Below, piece after piece: positions 25,307 to 36,745 of a stretch of DNA of 64,000 nt. A program made the position numbers and the translations under genes. Origin of the DNA: Hetaerina americana (taxonomy: Eukaryota; Arthropoda; Insecta; Odonata; Calopterygidae); the NCBI GenBank assembly GCA_022747635.1, contig JAKTNV010000024.1, positions 1,054,001 to 1,118,000 of the forward strand, in the 5' to 3' direction. The stretch's first letter is position 1, and each line of letters begins with the position of its first letter. Under the pieces are notes generated by a model, which did not search any database, was not told where the DNA came from, and was given only the letters and a program-made list of their open reading frames with translations.

Positions 25307-26380
25307 ATGGATTTAAATTTGCAACAACGAACTTGTATTAAATTTTGCGTAAAAAACGGATTTAGTGGCGCACGGACGTTGGAAATGTTGGAAAAGTGTT
25401 TCGGCAACGATTCTCTAAAAAAAACGGTCGTTTACCAGTGGCACGAGCGGTTCAGAAGTGGTCGTGAGTCAATCGAAGATGATGAACGCAGTGGCAGACC
25501 ATCGACATCGAAAGTCGGTGAAAAAATTGATAAAGTAAAAGAAATGTTGGTCAATAACCGCAAATTAACCATCAGAGAAATAGCGGAGGACTTGAACATT
25601 GCCTATGGATCCGCCCAAGACATTGTGGTTAATGATTTGGGTTTCCGTCGTGTAGCAGCAAAGTTGGTGCCGAAAGACCTCAATTTCATGCAAAAAAGAG
25701 ACCGTGTTGACGTCGCAAAAGACATGATTTGCGAGGCTGAAACCGATCCCACATTCATCAAAAGGATCATTACTGGAGACGAGACGTGGGTTTATGAGTA
25801 CGACACGCAATCCAGACATCAGGCAAGTGAATGGCGTTCACCAAATGAGCCGAGACCAAAAAAACCACGTCGTTTTCAGTCAAAAAAGAAGGCAATGCTG
25901 ACGGTTTTCATGGATTACAACGGTGTAGTGCATCATGAATTTTTGCCAGAAGGCCAGACAGTAAACAAAGAGTATTATTTGGGCGTTATGAGACGTTTGC
26001 GTGAAGCAATTCGCCGAAAGAGACCAGAAATGTGGGCAGAAAACTCGTGGATTTTGCACCATGATAACGCACCGTCGCACAGTGCTATCATTATTCGTAA
26101 TTTTTTGACGAAAAATGCAACAAATACCATCCAACAGCCACCGAATTCACCTGATTTGGCTCCCTGTGACTTCTTTCTGTTCAATTGAGTTAAAAAACCA
26201 TTACGGGGAACGCGTTTTAGCAGCCGAGAGGAAGTAATGGAAAAATCGCAGGAAGCACTGATGGACATACCGAAAACCGAATATAAAAAATGTTTCGAGG
26301 ATTGGATCAAGCGCTGGCATAAGTGTGTTGCAGTCGATGGGGATTACTTTGAAGGGGACAATATAGATTTAGATGAATAA
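25307..26380 (+). pseudogene. Mariner transposase with one premature stop
   Basis: Cut-and-paste DDE/D transposase acting on the element's terminal repeats. The start is the ATG of MDLNLQQRT, because homology to mariner proteins begins there and the in-frame upstream part is leader. The protein would be 357 residues, normal for the family. Two N-terminal helix-turn-helix regions lie at about 1-60 and 75-118; the KLVPKDL linker is at 119-125. The DD34D triad is visible: Asp158 in GDETW, Asp253 in HHDNAPSH and Asp288 in LAPCDFF, with 34 residues between the last two. An in-frame TGA at 26186-26188 (codon 294) cuts the frame just after the third Asp, in FLFN. The frame then resumes with VKKPLRGTRF and runs to TAA at 26378-26380. 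No frameshift was seen. The truncated product would lack the last 63 residues and is probably inactive. Confidence 0.92.
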
Positions 26381-26406
26381 ACTTGTATTTTTAATTTTCT
26401 GAATAA

Positions 26407-26430
26407 ATTCCGGGAAATTTTTGATCAAGG

Positions 26431-26434
<4 letters not shown>
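26407..26434 (-). repeat. Mariner right terminal inverted repeat
   Basis: Reverse complement begins ACTACCTTGATCAAAAATTT. It matches the left repeat over about 28 bases. Confidence 0.9.

Positions 26435-26435
<1 letters not shown>

Positions 26436-26506
<71 letters not shown>
26436..26506. repeat. (TA)n tract right of mariner
   Basis: About 70 bases of TA alternation followed by CACACACA, abutting the right mariner end. Confidence 0.95.
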
Positions 26507-26513
<7 letters not shown>

Positions 26514-26514
26514 T

Positions 26515-29119
26515 ATCATCATAATCCTTCGCGGAGAAAAGGACTAAGGCAACTGCGACCAGTGAAGGTGTCACGATATGGCCCACGCCGAAAGTTTTTT
26601 CTAGACCCTTCAAAGGACTTAAATCTAGCATTACACCTGCCCCACCTGTTTGGACGCATGAACCGATGCATGGGATTGTTGTGCCAAGGCTTCACAGCTG
26701 GTCAGTATTTAGAATGTGCCACCCAAAAATAACTTCACACCAAGGGTATCGCGACTAGGAGTTTGCGAAAAGAGAGAGGGGTTGGCAGCAAAAGTACGCA
26801 ATTACGATTAAACACTCAGCGAACCGACTCCCCAGATTCACCTTAGAAGTGCAAAGGCTTACGTGGCAATGGTTGCACGCCCTTTGGCTTAATACCCCTC
26901 GGTACGTTGAGCACGAAAATAAGCCGCTTCGCACGAATCCTTAGCAGACGACTAACGCAAGAAGCACGACAAATAGCTTCTCAAAAAATACAGGCCAAAC
27001 AAAGTCAACACAAGACACCTAGTCACTAGCCGACGAAGATTGAGCAACTTAAGGGAGGCGGATTCGCCGCGCGATGACGAACTTCCAAGGAGGAAAGGTG
27101 ACTCCCAGAAGGCAAGCTCGCGGTCGTAAGCAACTCACTCGCGGTGGAAAATGGCCGTGTAGGGGTTTTTTCCGCGCGAGAGAATGCGACGCAAGGTTGG
27201 GAAGATGGCGGAGGGCAACGGTAACTTTCATTAATTCTCCTCAGCCACCGCATCGCCTAACTAGACGCGATAATAATTGAAAGGAAAAGCGATCCCGGCG
27301 ACCTGTTGCTGATAGCCGGAGAGTTATCTTTCCCCTGAAGAGAAAGTGTGAGGAAGGGAAGAGTCAACTACGAGAAGAGCTGAATCTATCAAGGCTGCTT
27401 AGAAGCGCACTTAGTGGAAGAGGCGAAAATTGATAGTTAATTCCCAGGCGTTCCATTAGGCCACGCAAGCGGACTGGTACAAGCTGGAGAGAAGAATAAC
27501 TATAAAATTAAGAACAAAAGCTAACACCACTCTCATCGAAAAAATATTTCCCTGAATAAAAGGAAAGAGAAGGTGAGCGGGACCGGCGGGGGGGAAGACT
27601 GGCATTCCTGAGGGGGGAGGGAAATAAAACGGAAAATAAATATTCCCCACATGAGAAGCAGTTTAATCGATTGAGGCACGCCAACCGCCGCCCTTCATCA
27701 ACTCTCCTCCGCCACAGGGGAACTGAATGGGGGCCCTGGAAGACACAGACCTATCCACACAGGAACACACCACCCGCCCAACATGCCGTCAATAAAAATA
27801 AAGCGAAAGTAAGTAGCGATTACGGCAAACTGCCGGGATGTATCTCTGGCCATTTGCGCGGCGACGTCACAAACCTCAAAGCTAGGAATGAAAGAGACAC
27901 GACCGCTCTCGAGAGGCACTCCCGTGGCTCTTACCCATCCCCACTCCTCCCGTAGCACATCTTGCTTTCTATGTGGTGGGGGGCAGAGGGAAGGGGGTTG
28001 TTAGCCCCAACCTTGTCCCCGGGGGTTTTGACGAGGCGGACAGACCCATCGCTCGAGATAAGTTGGAAGGAGAGGAAACGAAAATCTCCCTCTCGGAGGA
28101 CCTCGAGCAGGAAGGCCCAACACCACAACGGGGATCGGGGCCGTTGGCGCACACTCCGGATGCTCTCCCCAGCCCACCCTCCCCTCCCAGAGGAACTGTT
28201 CCCGGCGCTGTTTTCTCCGGGCCTCCCCCACCGCCGGGATCCCCTCCCGATCCCCACTTTCTCCACTCTTGGTAGGGGCTAAACACCACGCCGACATCGT
28301 AACCCTCGAGGACCGGAGAGGAGAGACCACACAAGATGTTTTTGATCATCAACGCACTGTGGGACGGGGTCGGGAGGAGCGTGAAGTCGGGGACCTCCGG
28401 AGGGCGGCGGACGGATCCTCGACTTCCCGATGTCTGGAATTGAACGCCCACGACACGCGATTACCTTCATTCCCTACCTCCCAAATAATACGAAAATCCG
28501 TACACATATAAATGGGTCCGATGAGGTGAAAACAATGGAGTGAACGCACGTGATGACCACGTGACGCCTGAGAATGAGCAAGGCGGCGTGGGCATCGAGT
28601 TGAAAGAAAGGAGATTCGAGGAGGCGGTGGAAATGGGAATGGGACGTGGGGAACCCCACCCTTCACCGTCCGAGGGAACAACAATGGGACCAAGTCTCAT
28701 ACGTATTAGTTTCTTTCCTCAGCTTCACTGAAGCTAGGATAAGGGGGACGAGAGGAAGGACGGGGATATACGTGGAAACGAAAAGTGGGATCGTCGCGAT
28801 GAGATTGGGCTGAGGACTGTAAAACGGGCATTTTATTGCACCCGAAGAAGACAGAATTGGGGTGGTGATTTCCGGCATTTCGTAGTAGTAGTAGTTTTAA
28901 GGGGAGGCGAACGACAGCTAAGGTCATTTGCGCCATAGGGGATGGACAGGAAAGGATGAAGGGTGGAGAGAAACCCGGCGTCGGCATTAGCCTGCTCTTT
29001 ACGAAAGGCGCCAAGGGGTCCGCAGTTTAACGTCCCATCCGACGGACGGCGTACTCACTCAAAGTGCCCTCCACAAAGCACCTCAAGTAGGGATCGAGAT
29101 ACCTCTGAAAAATATTCAA
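26515..29119. other. Unannotated DNA, GC-rich from about 27.9 to 28.5 kb
   Basis: No protein homology recognised. The 27930-28470 stretch is rich in CpG and in GGGG/CCCC runs, and open frames of 80-160 codons occur in most frames there, which is expected from composition. A short GTA triplet run lies near 28880. Nothing else can be supported. Confidence 0.45.
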
Positions 29120-29165
29120 CACCGCCGGGATTTGAACCCGCGCCCTCAGGGTGGGAAGCCACCGG
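29120..29165 (-). repeat. tRNA-derived fragment with B box
   Basis: On the minus strand: GTGGCTTCCCACCCTGAGGG, then CGCGGGTTCAAATCCCGGCG. The GGTTCAAATCC string is a perfect B box, and CGCGGG/CCCGGCG can form a T stem. The D-arm side is missing or decayed, so this is the 3' half of a tRNA-derived repeat, not a tRNA gene. Confidence 0.55.
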
Positions 29166-29439
29166 CATTTCGTGAATAAACTATTGCAAATTCCCGGTAC
29201 TACCTGGAACGTCGCGAGATTTACGACGTTTCGAGGGGCAAATAGGGGCAGAAAGTCGAGGGCAATCCAAAGAAATGTGAGGACTGAAGTTGAGGTTACG
29301 TAGGCGTACTTATGTCTTGGAGCAGACGCACATCTTTACGGCTCGTCAACAAGATCTATGAGAAACCGAAGGCCCGCTAAGACTATGTGGAACGTGGTTG
29401 CGCCCGTTAAATCAAACCTCTCTGGCCACCCTACCCGGA

Positions 29440-30950
29440 GAATACTAATGGCAACTTGGTCACCGAAGGGACGCAAGGAGTATTAAAATTCGACGCGACG
29501 GAGGTTGGCCAAGAAGGAAGGGGAGAAGGACGGGGTCTTTTGATCACGCGCACTGGGCCAGACAGTCACAAAAGCACACCCGAGGAGCATCACGACACTC
29601 GCCCGAATAAACAAACAAAGCAAAGAGAGGAGATAACAGAAGCCAAGATTGAACTCCCGCTGCATTTAGAGCGGACGCGGTTGGCAGAAAATAGCGCCTC
29701 GCCCCGACACACGGGAATAGACGCACGAAATTACACCACTTCCGATGATTACCTAAGCCGACTCCACTTCCTTCGGACGTGTGACGACGACGCACTCGGA
29801 GAGAAGAAACTCCTCCACCTCTTCCGCCGCTTGAGCGCAAGATTTCGGGGCGTGACTCGCGATCACGACACCGAAAGTTTCCTCCAAGACACGCTACCCC
29901 CAGGGCGGGGGAGGTGCACACAGAGAAGGATACGCAACACACGCAGCACGACTCGGATAAAATAACACTCAGGGGGCGGGAAAGAGGAAAATCGCACCCC
30001 GACGGCGTCCAAACACGCGACGGACGGAAGAGTTGGCAGCGGCGCGACTATCCGCGGCCGATTGGCGACGACTGAGTGGACACGTCCCGACACGAGCGAG
30101 CCCGCAAGCCGACTGGAGACTCGTGAGAGAGATAGAGGTGGAGGGAGAGATACGGGCATAGGGAGGTGGCGGAGGAGGAGGAGGTGGGCAGCGGGTGAGA
30201 AAAAGAGGAGGGAGGGAGAGCTGTGCGGCAGTGGGCCGACCGAGAACGCACAACAAATGCGTTCACACTCACGCGCACATACGGTCACTGCAACCGACAT
30301 TCCGCGGAGAGGGGGGAGAGGCGGGATGCTCTCCTGCTTGCCTCAACCCGACGCGACTTCCAACTAATGCCCCCTACTCTATCCCTCCCTCGTCCCATTC
30401 CACCCAACTAACACCCTACACAACCCGACTCCGCTCTCGCCCCCCCCTCGCGCTCTCCTTAACCTCTCCCGCTAACATTCCCAGCCGCTCCCTCCAGACT
30501 GACCCCTCCCCACACGTGCACCACACAAGACGCGCACCTCCTCCCACGACCCGCCACCGCCGGGGAATGGGGAGAGGAGGGACTGCTTCAGAAAGGAGGG
30601 GGTCTGCCAACCCTCCTCCCCTCAGAGCACTGGAAAAAAAGAACACCCAACCCGTAAACTTCTCCGACCTCCGGCAACCCCTTCCTCGCCCCCACACCCC
30701 GCGCACACTACGAAGGGACGGGAACCCCATCCATCCTAGCGGTCCCGGGACGGAAAGGGAGTGTGAAGAAGAGGAGTGGGGGCGCGGGAGGGGAGAAGGT
30801 GAAGTATCGCGGGGGTGTGTAAGAGGGGAGACAACGGGGGTGGGCAGGAAAGGAGACAAACATGAACGTGTTGCAACAGGCTGGGTGCTGAGGGGAAGGG
30901 GAGGGAGGCAAGTCAGGAGGGAAGCAGAGATCCACTCTTGAACGAAGAAA
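29440..30950. other. Large CpG-rich island with purine-rich sections
   Basis: Dense CpG, many GC-rich oligos and strand-skewed purine blocks (about 30120-30230 and 30750-30930). Long overlapping open frames (up to 248 codons, plus strand 30195-30941) have low-complexity P/T/R/H translations and no domain. In animals such an island can mark an unmethylated promoter or 5' exon, but I see no convincing start, splice pattern or conserved peptide. Treated as composition only. Confidence 0.4.
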
Positions 30951-31252
30951 ACTCCGTATTAGTGAGCGCCCCCCTACATCCCCTCCCCCCCGGCCGCGGA
31001 CGGAGTTCGCTCTCGCTCCTCAGCGAAGGCATCTCGCACTTTTTCGTGACCCGCAAAAAAAAGGGCACGCGAAACCCCGATGGTCCCACTTCCCCCCATA
31101 CCATATTCTGGCAGCGCGAAACATGATGAAGGTACGGGACGTGAAAAAAAGAACCCGACTTCATTTCACGCTAGAGAAGTGAACTAAATTAGAGGTCTTT
31201 CCACGCAGGGGGTCCTTTACATCACTCCTACACTTGACCCATCTCTTCACTT
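30951..31252. other. Unannotated DNA
   Basis: Short transition from the GC-rich island to AT-rich DNA. No feature seen. Confidence 0.4.
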
Positions 31253-31345
31253 GAGGACGCTCCTAAGATCAGTTTCTCGCATAAACAATCTTTCATGAGA
31301 GGACGCTCCTAAGAAGCATACCTGTGACTTATAAGATCAGTTTCT
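31253..31345 (+). repeat. Interrupted local duplication
   Basis: GAGGACGCTCCTAAG occurs at 31253-31267 and 31299-31313. TAAGATCAGTTTCT occurs at 31264-31277 and 31332-31345. In the first copy the two strings overlap; in the second they are separated by 18 bases. This suggests a short tandem duplication followed by an insertion. Confidence 0.75.
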
Positions 31346-31814
31346 TTCAAAGAACCTATTATCCCGTCTTACAGCCACAGGATACGGATGCGATAATTTA
31401 TATCTTCCTTACGCCCAAAGAACAAGCCGACCAAGTTAGCCCGTTTGATAAAATGCTTGCCGGATAACCCGTACTTTCAAATTGCTATCTTGAGGCTTGG
31501 TTTTTTGCCGTCTCACGGACAAAACACCAAAAACTACAACTGATGTCAATACGGAGTTCAGTAAAAGTTCCTGAACGTTCGCTTATGTTGATATCTACAT
31601 GGTGGTAAGATTCGAAAAAAATGAACTTCAAATCCAATTACAGTGTGGTGCGGCGGAATCAGCAGAGCGGATAGATTTAAAATGTTTTTTCCTCGTACGA
31701 TTAGAGATAAAAATGGAATTGATCGCAAGCGCGAATAAGATAATACAGTTTCTTTCGCGGTAACTAACTGATTTCGATTGAATGATCGAACTAAAATCTG
31801 TGTAAAGGTGTAAT
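31346..31814. other. Unannotated DNA
   Basis: AT-rich, no motif recognised. The 130-codon minus frame over 31558-31950 runs into the LINE tail and has no domain. Confidence 0.4.
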
Positions 31815-31900
31815 TATTGTACATGTATGGCTGGTGAGCTAACATCCCCCGCCACACGCCTTTGCAGCAGGTTTCGGGGTAGTATGTGGATGTAAATGGA
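31815..31900 (+). repeat. LINE 3' tail, plus orientation
   Basis: GGTGAGCTAACATCCCCCGCCACACGCC, then TTTGCAGCAGG, CGGGGTAGTATGTGGATGTAAATGGATG. This matches, element-strand to element-strand, the 3' hairpin and GTAGATG tail of the LINE at 14.5 kb. Several hairpin positions are changed. Confidence 0.65.
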
Positions 31901-32493
31901 TGCAGACTTGGTGAGAGTTCAACGAACTCTGAATGGAAATGTCGGCCCATTCACCTTTCGCTAAACATCGGAAGAGATAAAATATTTTGACCACGTGAGT
32001 GCATGCAAATGAATCATAACAAAGTTCTAGAGGACGGCGAGCTCTCAGCAAGATGAACAGAAACGCGCGAGAGAGACGGAGGTTATAGGGTTATATCTTT
32101 CCATCTGAAAGAAACACTTTTTATCTAAATGGTGAATAACGACCTTTCCAAGAAATTTTAACTCTTCCGCTAAGGGGCAAGCAAAAGTTTTATAAGACCG
32201 ACTGCTAAATTTACGACCGGAAAGTCATGGCGAAAATGTTCACTAGCGACCCTAGAAGACTTCAAATTCCTCCCCATCTACCAATCTTATTGATAAATAA
32301 TATCTTTTTAATAAAGATAAGTAATGAAAATGTACTAGGTAATACACACCTCAATTTCCTTGTTCTTTCGAAACATCAAACATTAGAATCCGAACTTTTA
32401 TTATTATAAGGATTGAATGAAACCACGGTTAAAATAACTTTAAGCCGTTACCCTCACTCAGCACCTCTCCTGGGTGAAACATACGACAGGGAA

Positions 32494-32975
32494 TATGTGG
32501 ACAAGCTAAACAAAAAATTTGGATTTATCAGAAGGATATCGAGGAAATGTGATAAAAAGGTAAAACAGAAATGTTATATTCCGCTCGTTAGGCTTCATTT
32601 GGAATATGCTGCTAGTACATGGGATCCTCGTGAAGTTGGCTTGATAGCCGAAGCGTAGAGGAGCTAGATTTGTAAAACGTTTTTATGATAAATTGAGCAG
32701 CCTATCAACATTTCTAGAGTAGCTACAGGTCTGTAGGTTGGGATTCACTCACTGATCGAAGGTTAAATTATAGATTAAATCTATTGCGTATACTGGAAGG
32801 ATTTGCAACTTGGAAGTTTATATCACCACCTCCATTGAATATCCGAAACCAACAGAGCGAAAGATTATCGTCGCCGCGCAATTGCCATAGTCTATCCCGG
32901 ACTTTTTTTACAAACTCAGTACTTCTAGCAAACTGTAACCCTAAAGCTGATCAGACAAAAATGAATAAAAAATAA
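32494..32975 (+). pseudogene. Decayed LINE reverse transcriptase C-terminal remnant
   Basis: The frame contains KLNKKFGFIRRISRKCDKK and CYIPLVRLHLEYAASTWDP, closely like the KKLGFIKRV...CYFALVRPHLEYAANIWDP region of the LINE protein at 14.8-16.6 kb. In other frames further right, RFVKRFYDK, LRILEGF and SRTFFTNS follow in the same order as RFVKNCYDK, LRLLERF and YSFFPRTIS of that protein. At least two frameshifts and stops separate the pieces. It is a dead copy of the same or a related family, on the opposite strand to the 14.5 kb element. Confidence 0.75.
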
Positions 32976-34194
32976 AAGAGCCCCCACACCGGAGTCGTAT
33001 TAAGCCAGGATAAACAATGTTTCACAGCTACGAGATCATCAACTAAACCCACATGTGCTACGTGATGACATGGAGAAATCTTGCTCCTTCTCGCTTCAGT
33101 TGAGTTACGAAATGGACTTCGCTTCGGGAACGTTTCTCCTAGTCTCCTCTCAAGCAGCGATTACGAAAAAAAAAACAAAAAATTGCATTTATCTCGCTGA
33201 AGATGATAAGACTACTTTTATAGCCTGAGATAGTTGCGAAATCCGATTAGTTAATTGCACTAGAAAGAAAAAATCAGAAGCAGCACGAATGGCAATTTAT
33301 GAACCGTGCCCTAAATACGTCAATATCAAGAACTGTAGGCGATAACAGAGAGTTCATATATAAAGTTAAGGAATATATATCACAACAATTCAAATTTAAA
33401 ATGCATTCACACTGTAAACACCATTTAAATCGAAATAATAATCTCCGAGCTATTTATTTCTGGCTTAAATTTTGACTTGGTAAGACTTCTCTGTCCTAAG
33501 GGAAATCCTAATTTCTAATTTTTACTTTCTCAAGGGTCGAATGTCAAAAACTGAGTAACCTCGACAGGTCACTCTCCAGGAATGACACGGATATTTTTTA
33601 CGAATTCCTCGCGGCACGTAGGATTTTCCCACCAACCACTTCCAACCTTTCTCGCAACGGGTACTCAAACGTTTGAACCGTGCTCGACGTATATCATGAA
33701 AGAGGAAAAAAAATCATTTGTGAACTCAAATTTATTTTCACTACTCCCATTATTAAGCCCTTTTCCAACTTGTTGCACCGACAAAAAAAAACGCCGGGAA
33801 CACTCGAGAGCAAAGACGCCGGATTTTTCGAATACTCTCCATAAAGCATACGATAATTACCCACGGACGGGGACTGGGGAAAATATGCTTTCACCGCAGT
33901 TTGGTGGGCACGCCTTCGTACGTATTCCACCCGCACGAGTCTCGACACCACTCCCCTTTCGACAATCCCAATCGCAATTTCGACGACGAAACATTCGTGG
34001 GAGAAAGAGTGGGGGCTCTCTCTCCCCCACTCTAGACTCGCACAACTCATTCACTCTCCTCCCACTCTCAAATCCTTTTTCGTCGAGCGGCCCACATGTC
34101 AAGCAGCGGCGCCAGCGGAGTGAGTGGGTTAGGAGGGGGATGCAGCATGGCTGATCTCACGCACTGAGCGGGGGAGGAATGGAGGACGAGAAAG
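32976..34194. other. Unannotated DNA
   Basis: May begin with the decayed 3' UTR of the LINE remnant. The remainder, including a 190-codon plus frame at 33582-34154, shows no domain motifs. Confidence 0.4.
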
Positions 34195-34375
34195 AGGGCG
34201 GGGCTGGCTCCCTCGACGGGAGCATTGTGGAGGGGGGCAAGGGAAGATGAGCAAGGGGGTGAAAGGGGAAAACGCCGAGGGGAGTGGGTTAGAGGAAAGG
34301 GAGGGGAGATGGAGCGAGGACGTGTGGAGGGAGAGAGAGAGAGAGAAAGAAAGAAGAGAGGGAAAAGAGGGAGTC
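34195..34375 (+). repeat. Purine-rich tract with (GA)n core
   Basis: A strongly purine-skewed stretch, ending in an uninterrupted 48-base purine run (34326-34373) that includes a (GA)n core. Such mirror-like purine tracts can adopt triplex or G-rich structures; this is a general property, not shown for this locus. Confidence 0.7.
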
Positions 34376-36294
34376 AGCTGATGGAGAGCAGACGACCCGG
34401 CGCCAACTCTCCCCAACCCCTCCCGAAGGGGGTGGTTGAAATGAAATAAAGAGGCGCGTCTCCGGAGTAACCCCTCCGTGACGTCGGGTTTCTCCCCACG
34501 CTCCCTGCTTGGTGAGCGTGTGGAGGGGGGGTGAGGGTTACGCGGGTTGGTGCGTGAGCATAAAGAGTAACCAACACCGAGTACTCGGAATAATTGAGCC
34601 ATTGGCTGCATTCTTACGTAGAAATTATCAACTTTAAGTTCTTATTTTTCCACTCACTCAGTTATAGTGTTACTTGACGGCGAGTGCGAAGACTCTTTAT
34701 TGGTTTAAAACTCCTCAAGTTGGTATAAGTGGAGTTTGAAGAACATGTTCATACACTACTAATTATTGCACGAGTTAGAAAATATCGACATGATTAAAAT
34801 AACAAACCCCATTGGCCTAATGCATCGCAAATAATGGATAAACCCTTACAATGGCAAATGCATGCTGTTTATCAAAACAGTAAAGTTGAAAAAAAATATT
34901 TCTAAGAAACAATCAAGATAGCCATGGTATATCACACAGCCTTCTCTATAGCACTGGGCTATTCGTTCTACTTCTAAAATAGAAACTCATGAATAAATAA
35001 TAACAGAGCAATTTTTCATCCTACTGCATCAAATAACTACGATGCAGGGAATGTGTCTGAATAAGAGAAACACGATTTCAATTGGTAAAAAAATTAATAA
35101 AATAAAGTCGAATTCGTTTAAACTGGCGGAAATCTCCATTTTTTGCATATAAAATCCGTAAACAGCACCAAATTTCATTATTGACGAAGTAAATTGATCA
35201 GAAGTCGAGTAACCCACACCTGGCTGCTTGTTTTTGTCACGCGTTTAATCGGCTAGTAACCCACTATAATGCGACCCAATTCACTAAAGAACACGGATGT
35301 TGTTCGTCATGTAATAGCTGTCCACCAAAATATTTACGGGGACGCGAACTTCTTGGAACAAGAGAGTAAGTGAGCCGTAAAATGTTCGGGAGAAGAAGGG
35401 ATGGACATAAATTGTTCCCCCTCTACTTGACCCCCTCCCCCACGAGCACAAGCGTTAGTGATGGCACGACTGGGCACTTGAGGGAAGTAAGAGAGGAGAG
35501 GGAAGGGAAAGGCCCATTTCTGAGTCGAGCATGAGGGAAGAGGAAGCAGAAGCCACGGACGAAAGAAAGGAGACAAAAGAAGTGGGAAGAACACAAGGGT
35601 CCAACCTTCACTTAGTCCCGCCACTCCCTCCACGGGGCAGCCTTCTGACCGACATGTGGGACCCCTGGAAATGCCAATTGCCGGTCGCGTGGGAAACAAG
35701 GAGTACGGGATGGTCGGAGGACGGTCCTGGACTGACAAATGGCAGCAAATGAGTGATCCGACGAGACGGTGGTGGGGGAAAGCGGGTGTGCGCATTACCA
35801 TTTAAGCGTCCGTCATCAGTGCGTCGTCTTGGGATTACAGCAAGTCTTGCAGCGGCTATTGACATGACCTGTTTACCGAATCTCGATCCATTATGGGGGG
35901 TAATAAAACATCCTCACGAGCGGGGTGAGATGGGAACAATAAGGTTGACGCCAGGCTGAAATATGACGGGCTGCCTGTTACCTACCATTCAAGGAAAACA
36001 ATGGAAGCATGAGCACTACAACGACCAAGAAGGCGTTTGAATGGATTATAAACGGCGTGTTTATTGCTGAGGGTGTTAAAAAATATTGCCGCGCGAGGAA
36101 TGCAGGGAGCAAAAGCCGCGCGCCCAAAAATAAGAATTTCCGCACCACCGATCTCGGAAACCAATCACTTGGATCGATTATTTTTGAGGTGTCACTTCTT
36201 TTAAAGGGGCATTTGCCAGTGTCAGCAGCGTTCCATCGTCTGTATCCTATGTTGTTCTTTCTGGCATTTTCCGTGATCTACTTTATAACAAGAT
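34376..36294. other. Unannotated DNA
   Basis: Alternating GC-rich (34380-34560, 35400-35900) and AT-rich DNA. Overlapping frames to 160 codons without motifs. No RNA gene or element recognised. Confidence 0.4.
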
Positions 36295-36350
36295 CCTGCC
36301 AGAGGCCATAAGGGCGTGTGCCGGGGGGTGGTATGGTACCAGCCAACATG
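36295..36350 (-). repeat. Decayed LINE 3' tail, minus orientation
   Basis: ATAAGGGCGTGTGCCGGGGGGTGGTATGGTACC resembles the GCAAGGGCGTGTGGCGGGGGGTGCTAGGACACC block beside the 14.5 kb LINE tail, in the same orientation. The ATCTAC end on its left is barely recognisable. Confidence 0.5.
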
Positions 36351-36419
36351 CACAACTAATACTTCTATATCAATACTTCAATACTACACAACGTTGGGTC
36401 GCATTCCCTGCCTTTTACC

Positions 36420-36745
36420 GTCTCCTCGGGGGGTAGAGTGTTTTGTGGTGCATGTTCATGTGGTATTGGAGTTTCACATTCTTGCTTGTTGTGTCCTGGC
36501 TTGCGTGTTGTTGGATGGCTTTCGTGCTGCATCCTGGGGTGCAGTTGTTTGTTGATTTATGGCATATGTGTTTGCATGAGTATTGGATGAAGGGATTTTT
36601 GCATGAGTGTATGCGCTGCTGTGGGTGTAATTTTCCATGTTGTTGTTTTGCATGTGGTATAGTTCCTTTTTATGGTTGGTGACCTAACACCCCCCGCCAC
36701 ACGTCCTTGCGGCGGCTTGCGAGGTATTATGTAGATGTGGATACT
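36420..36745 (+). repeat. LINE 3' UTR and tail, plus orientation
   Basis: 36675-36745 carries GGTGACCTAACACCCCCCGCC, ACACGTCCTTGCGGCGGCTTGCGAGG and TATTATGTAGATGTGGAT. This is the best-preserved match to the LINE 3' hairpin and GTAGATG tail. The preceding 250 bases are T- and G-rich with many TGCATG and TGTTG strings, like the 3' UTR of the 14.5 kb element. There is no reverse transcriptase frame, so it is a severely 5'-truncated copy. It faces the minus-oriented tail at 36295-36350. Confidence 0.7.

Larger units (their letters stand above)
25101..26434 (+). mobile_element. Nearly intact mariner transposon inserted in (TA)n
   Basis: Terminal inverted repeats begin ACTACCTTGATCAAAAA at 25101 and, in reverse complement, at 26434. 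The shared part is about 28 bases with one or two differences (25101-25128 and 26407-26434). Between them is one mariner transposase frame. Mariner elements insert at TA dinucleotides and duplicate them; here both sides are long TA tracts, so the exact duplicated TA cannot be picked out. The outermost two or three bases differ between the ends (CAC against AA). Confidence 0.92.

Noticed and set aside
25565..26310. Minus-strand frames of 84-111 codons inside mariner
   Set aside because: Antisense of the transposase frame.
27930..28700. Overlapping frames up to 160 codons in all phases
   Set aside because: GC-rich composition suppresses stop codons; translations are P/R/S/G-rich with no motif, start context or conserved block.
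29456..30941. Frames of 169 and 248 codons that could look like a gene
   Set aside because: Low complexity, in a CpG-rich and purine-skewed block, with equally long frames on the opposite strand (145 and 147 codons).
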